Part shown: positions 52,239 through 63,269 of the stretch, in pieces
Numbering within the stretch: the first letter of the stretch is position 1
Layout of the letters: every line of letters begins with the position of its first letter
DNA from: Alviniconcha marisindica
Lineage: Eukaryota > Mollusca > Gastropoda > Provannidae
DNA length: 64,000 nucleotides
Direction: 5' to 3'
NCBI GenBank assembly: GCA_018857735.1
Contig: JABMCL010000732.1
Location: 1,163,501-1,227,500 of the forward strand
The notes under the pieces: generated by a model
Database searches by the model: none
Told to the model about the DNA's origin: nothing
The model's input: the letters and a program-made list of their open reading frames with translations, nothing else
Translations under genes and position numbers: made by a program

Positions 52239-52392
52239 TCATATTAGTACCCACACTCCGAGCACCGCTTTCCGGCACCTTCCTCCAAACTCTGCCAGAT
52301 TTAGTTACGCCACTGAAGGGGCACTCTTTATCTCCGCGCAGCTGTCCAGCGACGCGGTCAGCGCCATCTGAAAGGTTCGGGTACTAATATGA
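52239..52392. mobile_element. 154-bp MITE-like element with 14-bp perfect terminal inverted repeats
   Basis: It begins TCATATTAGTACCC and ends GGGTACTAATATGA, exact reverse complements. The interior is GC-rich. It lies 79 bases upstream of the GNAO exon 4 acceptor, in intron 3. A diverged copy lies in opposite orientation at about 52,690-52,840. No target-site duplication is obvious. Confidence 0.75.
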
Positions 52393-52620
52393 CTGTAGAA
52401 GCAGCCTAGTGCCAAAGCACGCACGTAAACATGAGAGGCATCCACCCCGGGTAAAAGAAAAAAGAGTTCCTTCTCGATTCAAACGATTGTGGTTTTATTT
52501 GTGCTGGTGCAAACTTTGTTGGCGGCTATGAATGACACGCCTGGTTTTATTTGAGTTGTTTGTAACAAATGTACTACTGTTTGAGCACCAACAAAAAACT
52601 GCTCGTTAGCTGACAGTTTT

Positions 52621-52845
52621 CCGGACCCTATGGCGTAACTAAATACAGCAGTGGTTGGAGGAAGGATGCCGAAAACCGATGCTTGGAGTTTGATCAGTAC
52701 CCAAACCTTTCGGAGGGCGCTGACCGCGTCGGTGGACAGCTGCGCGGAGATGAAGAGTGCCCCTTCAGTGGCGTAAATAAATCTGGCAGAGTTTGGAGGA
52801 AGGTGCCGGAAAGCGATGCTCGGGGTGTGGGATCAACACTCATGT
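52621..52845. mobile_element. inverted, partly duplicated copies of the 154-bp element
   Basis: 52,690-52,840 is the reverse complement of most of 52,239-52,392 (shared ggcgctgaccgcgtcg, ggacagctgcgcggagat, agagtgccccttcagtggcg, gtttggaggaaggtgccgga). It is preceded at 52,621-52,690 by a partial further copy (ggcgtaactaaatacagcag, tggttggaggaaggatgcc). Confidence 0.75.
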
Positions 52846-53062
52846 GGGGGACTAGAGGCTCCACCAGTAGCCAATGGCCAGTATCCCTGTGTGAGTTCAG
52901 TGACCAAAGGTCACCACTCATGTGGGGGACTAGAGGCTCCACCAGTAGCCAATGGCCAGTATCCCTGTGTGAGTTCAGTGACCAAAGGTCAACACTCATG
53001 GGGGGAGGGGGTGGGAGGGGGGGGCTAGAGGCTCCACCAGTAGCTAATGGTCAGTAACCCTG
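52840..53062. repeat. 76-bp tandem repeat
   Basis: Three copies of cactcatgtgggggactaga, ggctccaccagtagccaatg, gccagtatccctgtgtgagt. The array begins at the edge of the inverted MITE-like copy. Confidence 0.9.
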
Positions 53063-53734
53063 TGTGGGGTCAGGGGCCAACTGGCTGTCAAGGAACCAGC
53101 ACTCCCCAAAGAGAGTCTTCAAAATTTCTACGGCTAGTGTTGTGACATTTTCCGCACAAAACATACATATAACGCTTAAAACGAAAACGTGCGCACTTTT
53201 CCGGAAATGATATCATCTGACCACAAAATATATAACAATCATATATAACATTTATTCACACTGCCACTGTCCCAGTGTTAAAAAATACAACAACAAAAAC
53301 ATAAAACGAGCTCCCAGCACAGTACAGTGTAGAACCATAGGTGGAGGAAAAAAATGAAAAAAGACACACCTGCGACAAAATCTAGGTAATACAGTTGCAT
53401 ATCACAATCATAATAAACGATCAACAAGACATTTATAAAACTAATAAAGTTCAAATCAAAGTGCATTAGCAAGCAATTACACACCCCACTCGCGCACGCC
53501 ATTCGTGTGCCGGAACACTTTGCATTTACAATCAAATCAAGAAGGAAGGAGGCAATGGTATGAACAATGAACGATCAATATGACAGCATACACTGCTGTC
53601 ATTTTGATTCAACTTAAATTTAAATGTCACCAAGACGGGCATGTCGTCAGTCAAAAAACGGGAAATTCCTGATTTACTTCTAACCTAAAACTAAAGACTT
53701 CGAGAAACCTGGGACTGACTGTCATTCTGTGTGT

Positions 53735-53822
53735 ATGCGTGCGTGCGTGCGTGCGTGCATGTGTGTGTATGTGTGTGGCGGGGAGGGGGGGGGGGGGGAG
53801 GGTGGGGGGGGGGGGGGGGGTT
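53735..53822. repeat. GT/GTGC microsatellite followed by poly-G
   Basis: A gcgtgcgtgcgtgcgtgc run is followed by G-rich sequence with several runs of 7-12 G. Confidence 0.85.
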
Positions 53823-54494
53823 GAAGGGGATGTGTTATTGGTGGCAGCTTCTACAATGCGAGAGTTGCACTGCAAATGTTGTTGCTGAAAAGTGTACATT
53901 TACTGCCGAAGATCTGTGTTTGGAACTAAAAGTATCCACAAAGTAACAACTTTACATTTGATGCAGCAACAGAAAAATAATAATTTAAAACAAGCAACAA
54001 CAACAACAACAACAACAAACGAGTTTTGCAGCAAGAACAGCAACACTGTCTACACCTGCTTGCCACAAGTCTGGCAGCTGTAAAAAAAGAAAAGAAAAGA
54101 AAAAGAAGAAAAAAAGCGCAAATAAAGTGGCTAGCTGTACGTGTCTACAAATCTGTTGCCACACACACACGCACACGCTCGCACGCACGCACGCATACAC
54201 ACAGAGTGGAGACACAGCGACTTCCGAACACACAGCTTTCAAGCTAGAAAACGTGCAGTTAGAAGCAAAGAATATCTTCGCAGCTGCAAGCCTCCACTGG
54301 TGGCGGCGACCGACAATGATGCTGATGTTTACATCTCGTTCCGGGCGGCCCCGTGTAATTAGTACGGTCATGGCGAGAGTAATGAGTGACCGGATCGAGT
54401 GTGAAGCATCGCAGCGCATCACCGACGTCACGACACGCCGGACAACGGCTGTTGGCTGTGAAATCCGTCGGAGATGCGGGAAATACGAATGATG

Positions 54495-54945
54495 CAGCCT
54501 GCGCCTCTCGCTATTGGTCGGGATGCCGGACATAATAATGATACAGCCTACACCTCTCGCTACTGGTCGGGGATGTGGGACATAAGAATGATACAGCCTA
54601 CACCTCTCGCTATTGGTCGGGGATGTGGGACATAAGAATGATACAGCCTACACCTCTCGCTACTGGTCGGGGATGTGGGACATAAGAATGATACAGCCTA
54701 CACCTTTCGCTACTGGCCGGGGATGTGGGACATAAGAATGATACAGCCTACACCTCTCGCTACTGGTCGGGGATGTGGGACATAAGAATGATACAGCCCT
54801 CACTGCTCGTTACTGGTGGGGATACGGGACATAAAAACAGCCTACACCTCTCGCTGCTGGTCGGGGGATGTGGGACATAAGAACGGTACAGCCCTCACTG
54901 CTCGTTACCGGTGGGGATAATGGACATAAGAACAGCCTAAACCAG
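54495..54945. repeat. 50-bp minisatellite
   Basis: About nine copies of atacagcctacacctctcgc, tactggtcggggatgtggga, cataagaatg, the first five nearly identical. Confidence 0.95.
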
Positions 54946-54989
54946 AGACACGACTCTGTAAGCATCTATCGCTAGTACGTTTGCGGAGT

Positions 54990-55240
54990 GAAGTACATTG
55001 CTATAAAAACAGATTTTTTTTTTAAAAATCTGTATATATTTCTACATTTAACTACTATGTATAGTTGCACTTTCGGGCGGGGATGGATGGGTGAGGGCTG
55101 TTCGTTCTTTACGGGTCTCTTGGTAGTTTCAGCTCGTGAGAGCCCACATGTACGCAGAGTGTATCTGGCGCTGTGAGCACGCAAGGTTTTGTGCGGAAGT
55201 TTTTATGAGCCATATATCAATTTCCATTCATTCATTCATT
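54990..55240 (+). mobile_element. dispersed retroposon-like repeat, copy 2
   Basis: Homologous to 1,985-2,255 in the same orientation and ending in (CATT)n. Confidence 0.6.
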
Positions 55241-55533
55241 CATGCAGGTCGCCAGAGTGAAGTCATTTCCGCTCTGCTCCCATGCGCAGTCGGATGGTAG
55301 TATATAGGTCGGATGGTAGTGTATATTATACATCTATAATGTACACTCATTGACCCGATGGAATGCGATGCATGCCAGGTCAGTTCTGCGGCGAGCGTGA
55401 ATCATTTACCGGTCTCTCACTCCTTGACCATCACAGGTCAGGTCGACTTCGCACCTGAGCACGGATGGAAGCAAGGCGTATACAGCGCTGCTGACCTCTG
55501 TCAGTGCAAACTGGGACAACACAGAGTGGTAGG

Positions 55534-55846
55534 TAAACACTGTGCTTAACGTCCACAGAAACCATAAGGCTTATTAGGGACGGGAAAAGGGAGGTGGGAA
55601 GGGGGTATGGAGGTGGGGGGAGAGGGAGATTATATACCTACCGCTACACTGCCACCACCGGAATGACTCCTGCATTAAGGTGGGCAGCGATGACAGCCAT
55701 TTTAACGTTTCATTAATTGTGAGGGACAAAGTCACAAGACAGTGTCCACAGACCACAACTCTTGAAGGGAAAGGAGAGCCGAAGCGGATTCGAACCGAGG
55801 TCCTTCCGCTTACCAGCCTAACGCCTTACCGCCAGGCCAAACCGGC
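55534..55846 (-). mobile_element. full-length tRNA-derived SINE, minus orientation
   Basis: On the minus strand it starts gccggtttggcctggcggta (A box) and has ggacctcggttcgaatccg (B box). It continues through a body about 150 bp long and ends in the tail ataagccttatggtttctgt, ggacgttaagcac. It is about 313 bp, is inverted relative to 56,155-56,474 and lies 308 bases from it. Confidence 0.85.
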
Positions 55847-55847
55847 T

Positions 55848-55935
55848 CACACACAGAGCGGGAATGAAGTCACACAGAGCGGGAATGAAGTCACACAGAG
55901 CGGGAATGAAGTCACACAGAGCGGGAATTAAGTCT
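55848..55935. repeat. four-copy 20-bp repeat
   Basis: Copies of cacacagagcgggaatgaag t lie between the two SINEs, starting at the head of the minus-orientation copy. Confidence 0.9.
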
Positions 55936-56154
55936 CCGGGGTGAGCGGTTGACAGTCTTACAATTGCTCGATGTTAACGGACTAGAGTGTGCTAGCTTGG
56001 TCACTGCAAAGGTTAGAAATATATATTTATTATCTTTGGTGACCGCATGTATGGCCTGACAACGCTCCTCGACTGGTCCTCGCGCCTGGCCTAGCTGGCT
56101 GACCAAGTGCCAGGTGCGATAAAGCGCGTCCACAGCTCAGGAGCTGTATGGTCA

Positions 56155-56474
56155 GCCGGTTTGGCCTAGCGGTAAGTCGTTAGGCTGGTAAGCGGAGGGA
56201 CCTCGGTTCGAATCCGCTTCGGCTCCCCTTTCTCTTCAAAAGTTGTGGTCTGTGGACTCTGTCTTGTGACTTTGTCCCTCACAATCAATGAAACATTAAA
56301 ATGGCTCTCATCGCTGCCCACCTTAATGCATAAGTCATTCTGGTGGTGACAGTGTAGCGGTAGGTATATAATCTCTAACCCCCCCCCCCCCCTCCCTCCT
56401 CATTACCCCCTTCCCCCCTTCTCCCCGTCCCTAATAAACCTTATGGTTTCTGTGGACGTTAAGCACCATGTTTA
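56155..56474 (+). mobile_element. full-length tRNA-derived SINE, plus orientation
   Basis: The tRNA-like head gccggtttggcctagcggta, agtcgttaggctggtaagcg carries A and B boxes (ggttcgaatcc). It is followed by a SINE body and the conserved tail tccctaataaaccttatggt, ttctgtggacgttaagcacc. A poly-C stretch lies at about 56,379-56,391. It looks like the reference copy for the tails at 105-165, 49,185 and 56,508-56,600. The head is too diverged downstream to be a functional tRNA gene. Confidence 0.88.
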
Positions 56475-56504
56475 CGAGCTGTATGAAAATCGAGGTGGCC
56501 GTCC

Positions 56505-56600
56505 TGGGCTCCCCGTCCCTAATAAGCCTTGTGGTTTCTGCGGACGTAAAGCACCATGTTTAATAAGCCTTGTGGTTTCTGCGGACGTAAAGCACCACGA
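56505..56600 (+). repeat. tandem copies of the SINE tail
   Basis: Two further copies of aataagccttgtggtttctg cggacgtaaagcacca follow the full-length SINE, so the 3' tail has been duplicated in tandem. Confidence 0.8.
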
Positions 56601-56773
56601 AAGAAGAAAAAGGAGGAGGTGCGTGTGAGGTGTTCCGGTCTCGTTTGTTTTCACCAAAGGTTAATTAGCAAGACGAGAACAAGAAAGTTTGTTTATATTT
56701 AGGCCTTAGCCTCTTTCACATCAGATAACTGACTGATTTGGAATAGGAAAGGCACATAGTTGTACGTGTAGGT

Positions 56774-56774
<1 letters not shown>

Positions 56775-56844
<70 letters not shown>

Positions 56845-56893
56845 TGTGTGTGTTGTGTGGTGTGTGTGGTGTGTGTGTGGTGTGTGCGTGTGC

Positions 56894-56952
<59 letters not shown>

Positions 56953-56955
56953 TTT
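56775..56955. repeat. (CT)n then (GT)n/(GTGC)n microsatellite
   Basis: About 32 CT dinucleotides, then GT-rich sequence, then about 14 GTGC tetranucleotides. Confidence 0.93.
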
Positions 56956-57163
56956 AGGTGTGTGTGCAATAAGTGAACAGGTCGTCACAAGAAGCAGGTT
57001 CAAAAATGTATTGTGCAATGTAAATGTGCAGTGTGCATATTCTTGTTCTTTGTGCGAGGTTAATCAGCACGAAGCTGTACCTTAACGTCCAGTCAACGGC
57101 TCAGGGTTAATCCCTCTCTTCCTGTGGCCTCGGTTCTAATGACAGCAGCAGCAGTCCAGAAGA

Positions 57164-57241
57164 ATGGCGCGGTTCAGGACAAGGACAAGCAAGTCGGACG
57201 GCGCGGTAGACAATACCACGAGTGAGCACGAAGACAACAAG
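57164..57241 (+). CDS. candidate coding exon, 26 codons, unknown identity
   Basis: ATG in context agaagaATGG opens a 78-nt frame encoding MARFRTRTSKSDGAVDNTTS then EHEDNK, ending at AACAAG|gtaaat, a good 5' splice site. A pyrimidine-rich stretch and gacag lie just upstream (57,105-57,144), so it could also be an internal exon starting at about 57,145. The last 18 bases plus the donor are then repeated about 40 times in the 46-bp array that follows, the same arrangement as at the homology-proven WDR59 exon 5. I do not recognise the peptide. A chance open frame is a real alternative. Confidence 0.3.
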
Positions 57242-59135
57242 GTAAATACTACCCTACAACCTGACTTGTGAGCACGAAGACAACAAGGTAAATACTACCC
57301 TACAGCCTGACTGGGAGCACGAAGACAACAAGGTAAATGCTACCCTACAGCCTGAATTGGGAGCACGAAGACAACAAAGTAAATACTACCCTACAGCCTG
57401 AATTGGGAGCACGAAGACAACACGGTAAATACTACCCTACAGCCTGAATTGGGAGCACGAAGACACAACGGTAAATACTACCCTACAGCCTGAATTGGGA
57501 GCACGAAGACAACACGGTAAATACTACCCTAAGCCTGAATTGTGAGCACGAAGACAACAGGTAAATACTACCCTACAGCCTGAATTGGAGCACGAAGACA
57601 ACAAGGTAAATACTACCCTACAGCCTGAATTGGGAGCACGAAGACAACAAGGTAAATACTACCCTACAGCCTGAATTGGGAGCACGAAGACAACAAGGTA
57701 AATACTACCCTACAGCCTGAATTGGGAGCACGAAGACAACACGGTAAATACTACCCTACAGCCTGAATTGTGAGCACGAAGACACACGGTAAATACTACC
57801 CTACAGCCTGAATTGGGGAGCACGAAGACAACACGGTAAATACTACCCTACAGCCTGAATTGTGAGCACGAAGACAACAGGTAAATACTACCCTACAGCC
57901 TGAATTGGGAGCACGAAGACACACGGTAAATACTACCCTACAGCCTGAATTGGGAGCACGAAGACACACGGTAAATACTACCCTACAGCCTGAATTGGGA
58001 GCACGAAGACAAACGGTAAATACTACCCTACAGCCTGAATTGGGAGCACGAAGACAACGGTAAATACTACCCTACAGCCTGAATTGGGAGCACGAAGACA
58101 CACGGTAAATACTACCTACAGCCTGAATTGTGAGCACGAAGACAACGGTAAATACTACCTTACAGCCTGAATTGGGAGCACGAAGACAACACGGTAAATA
58201 CTACCATGCAGCCTAAATTATGAGCAGGAAGACAACGGTAAATACTACCACACAGCCTGCCAGCCACAAAGGTTACACACCTTTCTTCCTGCATTTTGAG
58301 CACGCAGACAACACGATAAATACTACCCCACAGCCTGCCAGCCTCGAAGGTTACACTCCTCTCTTCCTGCATTGTGAACGTGAACACAACAGTAAATACT
58401 ACCCTCAGCTTGAACTGTGAGCACGAACACAGCAAAGTAAATACTACCCTACAGCCTGAATTGTGAGCACGAAGACAACACGGTAAATACTACCCTACAG
58501 CTTGAACTGTGAGCACGAAGACAATGGTAAATACTACCCTGCTGCCTGAATTTTCAGCACGAAGACAACGGTAAATACTACCCTACAGCCTGAACTGTGA
58601 GCACGAAGGCAACAATGTAAACACTACCCTACAGCCTGACTTGTGACCACGAAGACAACAATGTAAACACTACCCTACAGCCTGACTTGTGAGCACGAAC
58701 ACAGCAATGTAAACACTACCCTACAGCCTGACTTGTGAGCACGAACACAGCAATGTAAACACTACCCTACAGCCTGACTTGTGAGCACGAAGACAACAAT
58801 GTAAACACTACCCTACAGCCTGACTTGTGAGCACGAACACAGCAATGTAAACACTACCCTACAGCCTGACTTGTGAGCACAAAGACAACAAGGTAAATAC
58901 TACCCTACAGCCTGAATAGTGAGCACGAACACAGCAATGTAAACACTACCATACAGCCTGACTTGTGAGCACGAAGACAACAATGTAAATACTACCCTAC
59001 AGCCTGAATTGTGAGCACGAACACAGCAATGTAAACATTACCCTACAGCTGAATTGTGAGCACGCTGACAGCAAGGTAAATACTACCCTACAGCCTGAAT
59101 TGGGAGCACGAAGACAACGGTCAATACTACCCCAC
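57220..59135. repeat. 46-bp minisatellite, about 1.9 kb
   Basis: About 42 copies of gcctgaattgggagcacgaa, gacaacacggtaaatactac, cctaca. Units carry GACAACAAG|gtaaata or a variant. Sub-blocks are homogenised: gaattggg to about 58,200, and caatgtaaacac with cgaacacag at 58,600-59,040. The first unit overlaps the end of the candidate exon at 57,164-57,241. Confidence 0.95.
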
Positions 59136-60069
59136 CGCCTGCCAGCCACAGAGGGCACACTTCCCGCTTCCTAGCTTGTTACTGCTAAGCCCACGGAACA
59201 GATGGCATAATGCTCTTGCTGAGCTATCTGCATGAATACACAGCGTGGTTTACGAGCTTTGAAATGAGCGCCAGATGCTTACCTCTCGCTTGCTGTCGTC
59301 AAAAGCCACACAGAATATGACATTAGCGTGCATTCTGGCGACTACCTATTGGCTGATTCTTGGTGTTAAACACGCCTAGTCAAACTCCAAGATCGTAACC
59401 GGGGGTCACTCCGTCTACTCAGTTACAAATAATGGTCTGATTCACTGCTGACGCCACACTGACGCGACAATTTGGGCCGGAAGAGATTTCGAAGAAAAGA
59501 AGAAGTGAAAGAGAAAAAAAAAAAGAAAAAAAAAGTTGAAAGAAGCAAACCTGACAAAGGCAGAGTTCCTGGCAGTAGACGAAGCACGCGAAGCTATCTT
59601 CTGACCTACTCCAGGCGTAAAACAACAACAACAACAAAAACCGTTGATAGCTCTTGAGTCACAGCGGAGGCGACCGCAATTTCCAAGGCGGCTGGCGACC
59701 AGAGGCAGTATACGTGAAGTGCATTAGACCTATAGCACAGAAGTAACGAAGTGAGAACGCAGATTTAGTTTCGGAGATGCGAGATTTTTGTCATTCCCAG
59801 CCGATCGCACGCTGCGCCGTCTCGCGAGTGATGGCGACTGTAGCGACCGTACACGTGCAATAGATTAGCACACAGCAGACCCACTGATATTTGAGACTGG
59901 TTCTCAGATTTGAGATAATAACAACAATAATAATGTACTCTTTTATGCGCTATTTCTCCGAACTGGAGCACATAGCCCATTACAAAGCAAAGAACCAAAC
60001 CCAAGTCAACACAAAGCGCGCGCGCGCACAGGCACGCAGGCACGCAGGCACGCACACACACACACACAC

Positions 60070-60132
60070 AGAGTCAATAGGATAGCTTGAAGAGGTGAAA
60101 TTTCGAAGATGATTTGAAAGATGAGTGTGTTT

Positions 60133-60220
<88 letters not shown>

Positions 60221-60302
60221 CAATAGGATAGCTTGAAGAGGTGAGATTTTGAAAATGATTAGAAAGATGAGTGTATAACACCACACACACACACACACAC
60301 AC

Positions 60303-60352
<50 letters not shown>

Positions 60353-60408
60353 GGGTCAACAATAGCTTGAAGAGGTGAGATTTTGAAAATGATTAGAAAG
60401 ATGAGTGT

Positions 60409-60486
<78 letters not shown>

Positions 60487-60545
60487 ATCAACAAGATAGC
60501 TTGAAGAGGTGAGATATCAAAGACGCTCTGAAAGCTGTGAGTGTC
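60070..60545 (-). repeat. LINE C-terminus plus (CA)n, four-copy composite repeat
   Basis: Four copies of a 60-65-bp segment (gatagcttgaagaggtgaga, ttttgaaaatgattagaaag, atgagtgt) are each separated by long CA runs (60,136-60,218, 60,281-60,349, 60,413-60,484). The segment encodes, on the minus strand, the SxFKSxLKTHLFKLSY-like end of the LINE protein. Confidence 0.85.
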
Positions 60546-60904
60546 TTTGACGATCTAACTTTGAAAGGGAGACTGTTGCAGACAGAAGGTACACAGCACA
60601 AGAAACAGATCTCTGACCAAGCGAGTGCGTGCACACAGCGGGAAAACAAAGAATGGAAGTATCCTCAGTAGAGAGTAGCTGGCGGGTTGGTCTGTAAACC
60701 TCCAGGAGTTCAGCCAAGTAGACAGGAGCGGCGGAACCGAGGCAGTTGCAGCACAGAGAAGCGAGTATTCGTGAGTCAGTGGGCAGCCAGTGGAGAGAAG
60801 CAAGACGAGGAGAGAGAGATATGGTCCTGTCTGGGAACTCTCGGGATACAGCCAGCAGCGCCGCTTTGAACTTTTCGCGGTTTGTTTAAGAGTTACCGAG
60901 GACA

Positions 60905-62505
60905 GCCAGACAGGAGAGAATTGCAGCAGTGAAGGCCGTGAAACAGGATAATAAAGTATTTGTTCAAGAGATACCGAGGACAGCCAGACAGGAGGAATTG
61001 CAGCAGTGAAGGCCGTGAAACAGGATAATAAAGTATTTGTTCAAGAGATACCGAGGACAGCCAGACGGGAGGGAATTGCAGCAGTGAAGGCCGTGAAACA
61101 GGATAATAAAGTATTTGTTCAAGAGATACCGAGGACAGCCAGACAGGAGGGAATTGCAGCAGTGAAGGCCGTGAAACAGGATAATAAAGTATTTGTTCAA
61201 GAGATACCGAGGACAGCCAGACAGGAGGGAATTGCAGCAGTGAAGGCCGTGAAACAGGATAATAAAGTATTTGTTCAAGAGATACCGAGGACAGCCAGAC
61301 GGGAGGGAATTGCAGCAGTGAAGGCCGTGAAACAGGATAATAAAGTATTTGTTCAAGAGATACCGAGGACAGCCAGACGGGAGGGAATTGCAGCAGTGAA
61401 GGCCGTGAAACAGGATAATAAAGTATTTGTTCAAGAGATACCGAGGACAGCCAGACGGGAGGGAATTGCAGCAGTGAAGGCCGTGAAACAGGATAATAAA
61501 GTATTTGTTCAAGAGATACCGAGGACAGCCAGACGGGAGAGAATTGCAGCAGTGAAGGCCGTGAAACAGGATAATAAAGTATTTGTTCAAGAGATACCGA
61601 GGACAGCCAGACGGGAGGGAATTGCAGCAGTGAAGGCCGTGAAACAGGATAATAAAGTATTTGTTCAAGAGATACCGAGGACAGCCAGACGGGAGGGAAT
61701 TGCAGCAGTGAAGGCCGTGAAACAGGATAATAAAGTATTTGTTCAAGAGATACCGAGGACAGCCAGACGGGAGAGAATTGCAGCAGTGAAGGCCGTGAAA
61801 CAGGAAAATAAAGTATTTGTTCAAGAGATACCGAGGACAGCCAGACAGGAGGGAATTGCAGCAGTGAAGGCCGTGAAACAGGATAATAAAGTATTTGTTC
61901 AAGAGATACCGAGGACAGCCAGACAGGAGGGAATTGCAGCAGTGAAGGCCGTGAAACAGGATAATAAAGTATTTGTTCAAGAGATACCGAGGACAGCCAG
62001 ACAGGAGGGAATTGCAGCAGTGAAGGCCGTGAAACAGGATAATAAAGTATTTGTTCAAGAGATACCGAGGACAGCCAGACAGGAGGGAATTGCAGCAGTG
62101 AAGGCCGTGAAACAGGATAATAAAGTATTTGTTCAAGAGATACCGAGGACAGCCAGACAGGAGGGAATTGCAGCAGTGAAGGCCGTGAAACAGGATAATA
62201 AAGTATTTGTTCAAGAGATACCGAGGACAGCCAGACAGGAGGGAATTGCAGTAGTGAAGGCCGTGAAACAGGATAATAAAGTATTTGTTCAAGGATACCG
62301 AGGACAGCCAGACAGGAGGGAATTGCAGTAGTGAAGGCCGTGAAACAGGATAATAAAGTATTTGTTCAAGAGATACCGAGGACAGCCAGACAGGAGGGAA
62401 TTGCAGTAGTGAAGGCCGTGAAACAGGATAATAAAGTATTTGTTCAAGAGATACCGAGGACAGCCAGACAGGAGGGAATTGCAGTAGTGAAGGCGTGAAC
62501 GAAGA
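60905..62505. repeat. 78-bp tandem array derived from LINE reverse transcriptase
   Basis: About 20 near-identical 78-bp units contain ttgcagcagtgaaggccgtg, aaacaggataataaagtatt, tgttcaagagataccgagga, cagccagacaggaggga. Being a multiple of three, the unit leaves frames of more than 440 codons open on both strands. On the minus strand each unit repeats LHYCNSLLSGCPRYLLNK plus eight filler residues. Variant units (acggg/acagg, gagggaa/gagagaa) occur in blocks of three, showing higher-order duplication. Confidence 0.93.
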
Positions 62506-62809
62506 AAGGCAGAGACAAGAAACGTTGTGGCACTGATGCAGGGCTGTGATACGGTTGCATGTCTCTTACTCGTGCCTAAGCGTAACCAGTAGGCAGCCGA
62601 GACGGTAGAAGTGAACTTCATCATTGCACACAACCAACCGGATCCCCCCCCCCTTCCCCCCCCCCCTCCGCACCCACCCGTTCACTTTTGCATTAGATGG
62701 GGGGAGGGTATACAAAAGGGTATAATTATGTATGAGTGTGTATGTGTTGGAGGTGATTTGGAGGGTGGGGGGGGGGGGGGGAGGTGAAAGCATGTGCCAT
62801 ACAGTATGC

Positions 62810-62899
62810 AGGTGAGAGTTACCGTAGGCGACTCAGGTCTTTGTTGTTGTACTTGTGTGACGTCTTCGAGCGCTAATTAACTCCCTTGATTGTTGATTC
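62810..62899 (+). mobile_element. single-arm copy of the fold-back element
   Basis: The sequence ggtgagagttaccgtaggcg, actcaggtctttgttgttgt, acttgtgtgacgtcttcgag, cgctaattaactccc matches the left arm and adjoining loop of 30,585-30,796 in reverse complement. Confidence 0.7.
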
Positions 62900-63195
62900 T
62901 GTATGTGCCATAGTTATTTAAATGTGTCAAAAAGTAGGTGAGAGATTCTATACAATGACTTTCGAGTATTATCGTGCGAACACACATTTAGTGTGTACAA
63001 ATGTGTTAGTCTATAATAATAAAATATATTATGCGCGTGCAAATAATTGTGTGCACGAATACATATAAATTATATACTTGTGTGCACAAATACATATACA
63101 TGTGTACGTTTGTTATTGCGACAGCGAACAAGCGTATATTGAAATATGTTTAAGTTGTTGTTGTTGGTTGTTTTTTGGTTGTTGTTGTTGTTTTG

Positions 63196-63250
63196 TAAGT
63201 AACTTGATGTTTCACGCGAGGTCTACCAGTACGGTTATATCAGGGCGAGT
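63196..63250 (+). repeat. dispersed repeat 'GTAACTTGGTGTTT', copy 4
   Basis: The sequence gtaagtaacttgatgtttca, cgcgaggtctaccagtacgg, ttatatcagggcg. Confidence 0.65.
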
Positions 63251-63269
63251 GTTTTCCAAGTCTGTTGTT

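Larger units (their letters stand above)
59905..62640 (-). mobile_element. 3' end of a dead L2/CR1-like LINE, internally amplified
   Basis: Reading the minus strand from 62,640, a frame gives TVSQPCISATTFLVSAFLRS then RLHYCNSLLSGCPRYLLNK, the conserved thumb region of non-LTR reverse transcriptases (consensus SRLDYCNSLLSGLPKYLL). After the 78-bp array, 60,905-60,550 continues LLNKPRKVQSGAAG, VPRQDHISLSPRL, LLEVYRPTRQLLSTEDTSIL, CFPAVCTHSLGQRSVSCAVY. These align with the family order LQKVQNAAARL, RxDHITPLL, LHWLP, YxPxRxLRSSxxxxL and FGxRSFSYxAPxLWN. The C-terminal SFKSSSKFHLFKLSY follows in four copies (60,070-60,545). The element ends with gctccagttcggagaaatag and an ATT-rich tail near 59,910. 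Frameshifts, stops and the two arrays make it non-functional. The 5' part is absent. Confidence 0.85.

Noticed and set aside
56155..56227. Functional tRNA gene
   Set aside because: A and B boxes are present, but the segment leads directly into a SINE body and tail, is present in two copies here, and a proper acceptor-stem pairing was not evident.
57220..59135. CRISPR array
   Set aside because: Units are directly adjacent with no unique spacers, in a eukaryotic genome. The same applies to every array in the window.
60964..62331. Open frames of about 440 codons on both strands
   Set aside because: They are a by-product of a 78-bp (3 x 26) tandem unit; the minus-strand frame is repeated LINE reverse-transcriptase sequence, with no start, flanking exon or non-repetitive part.
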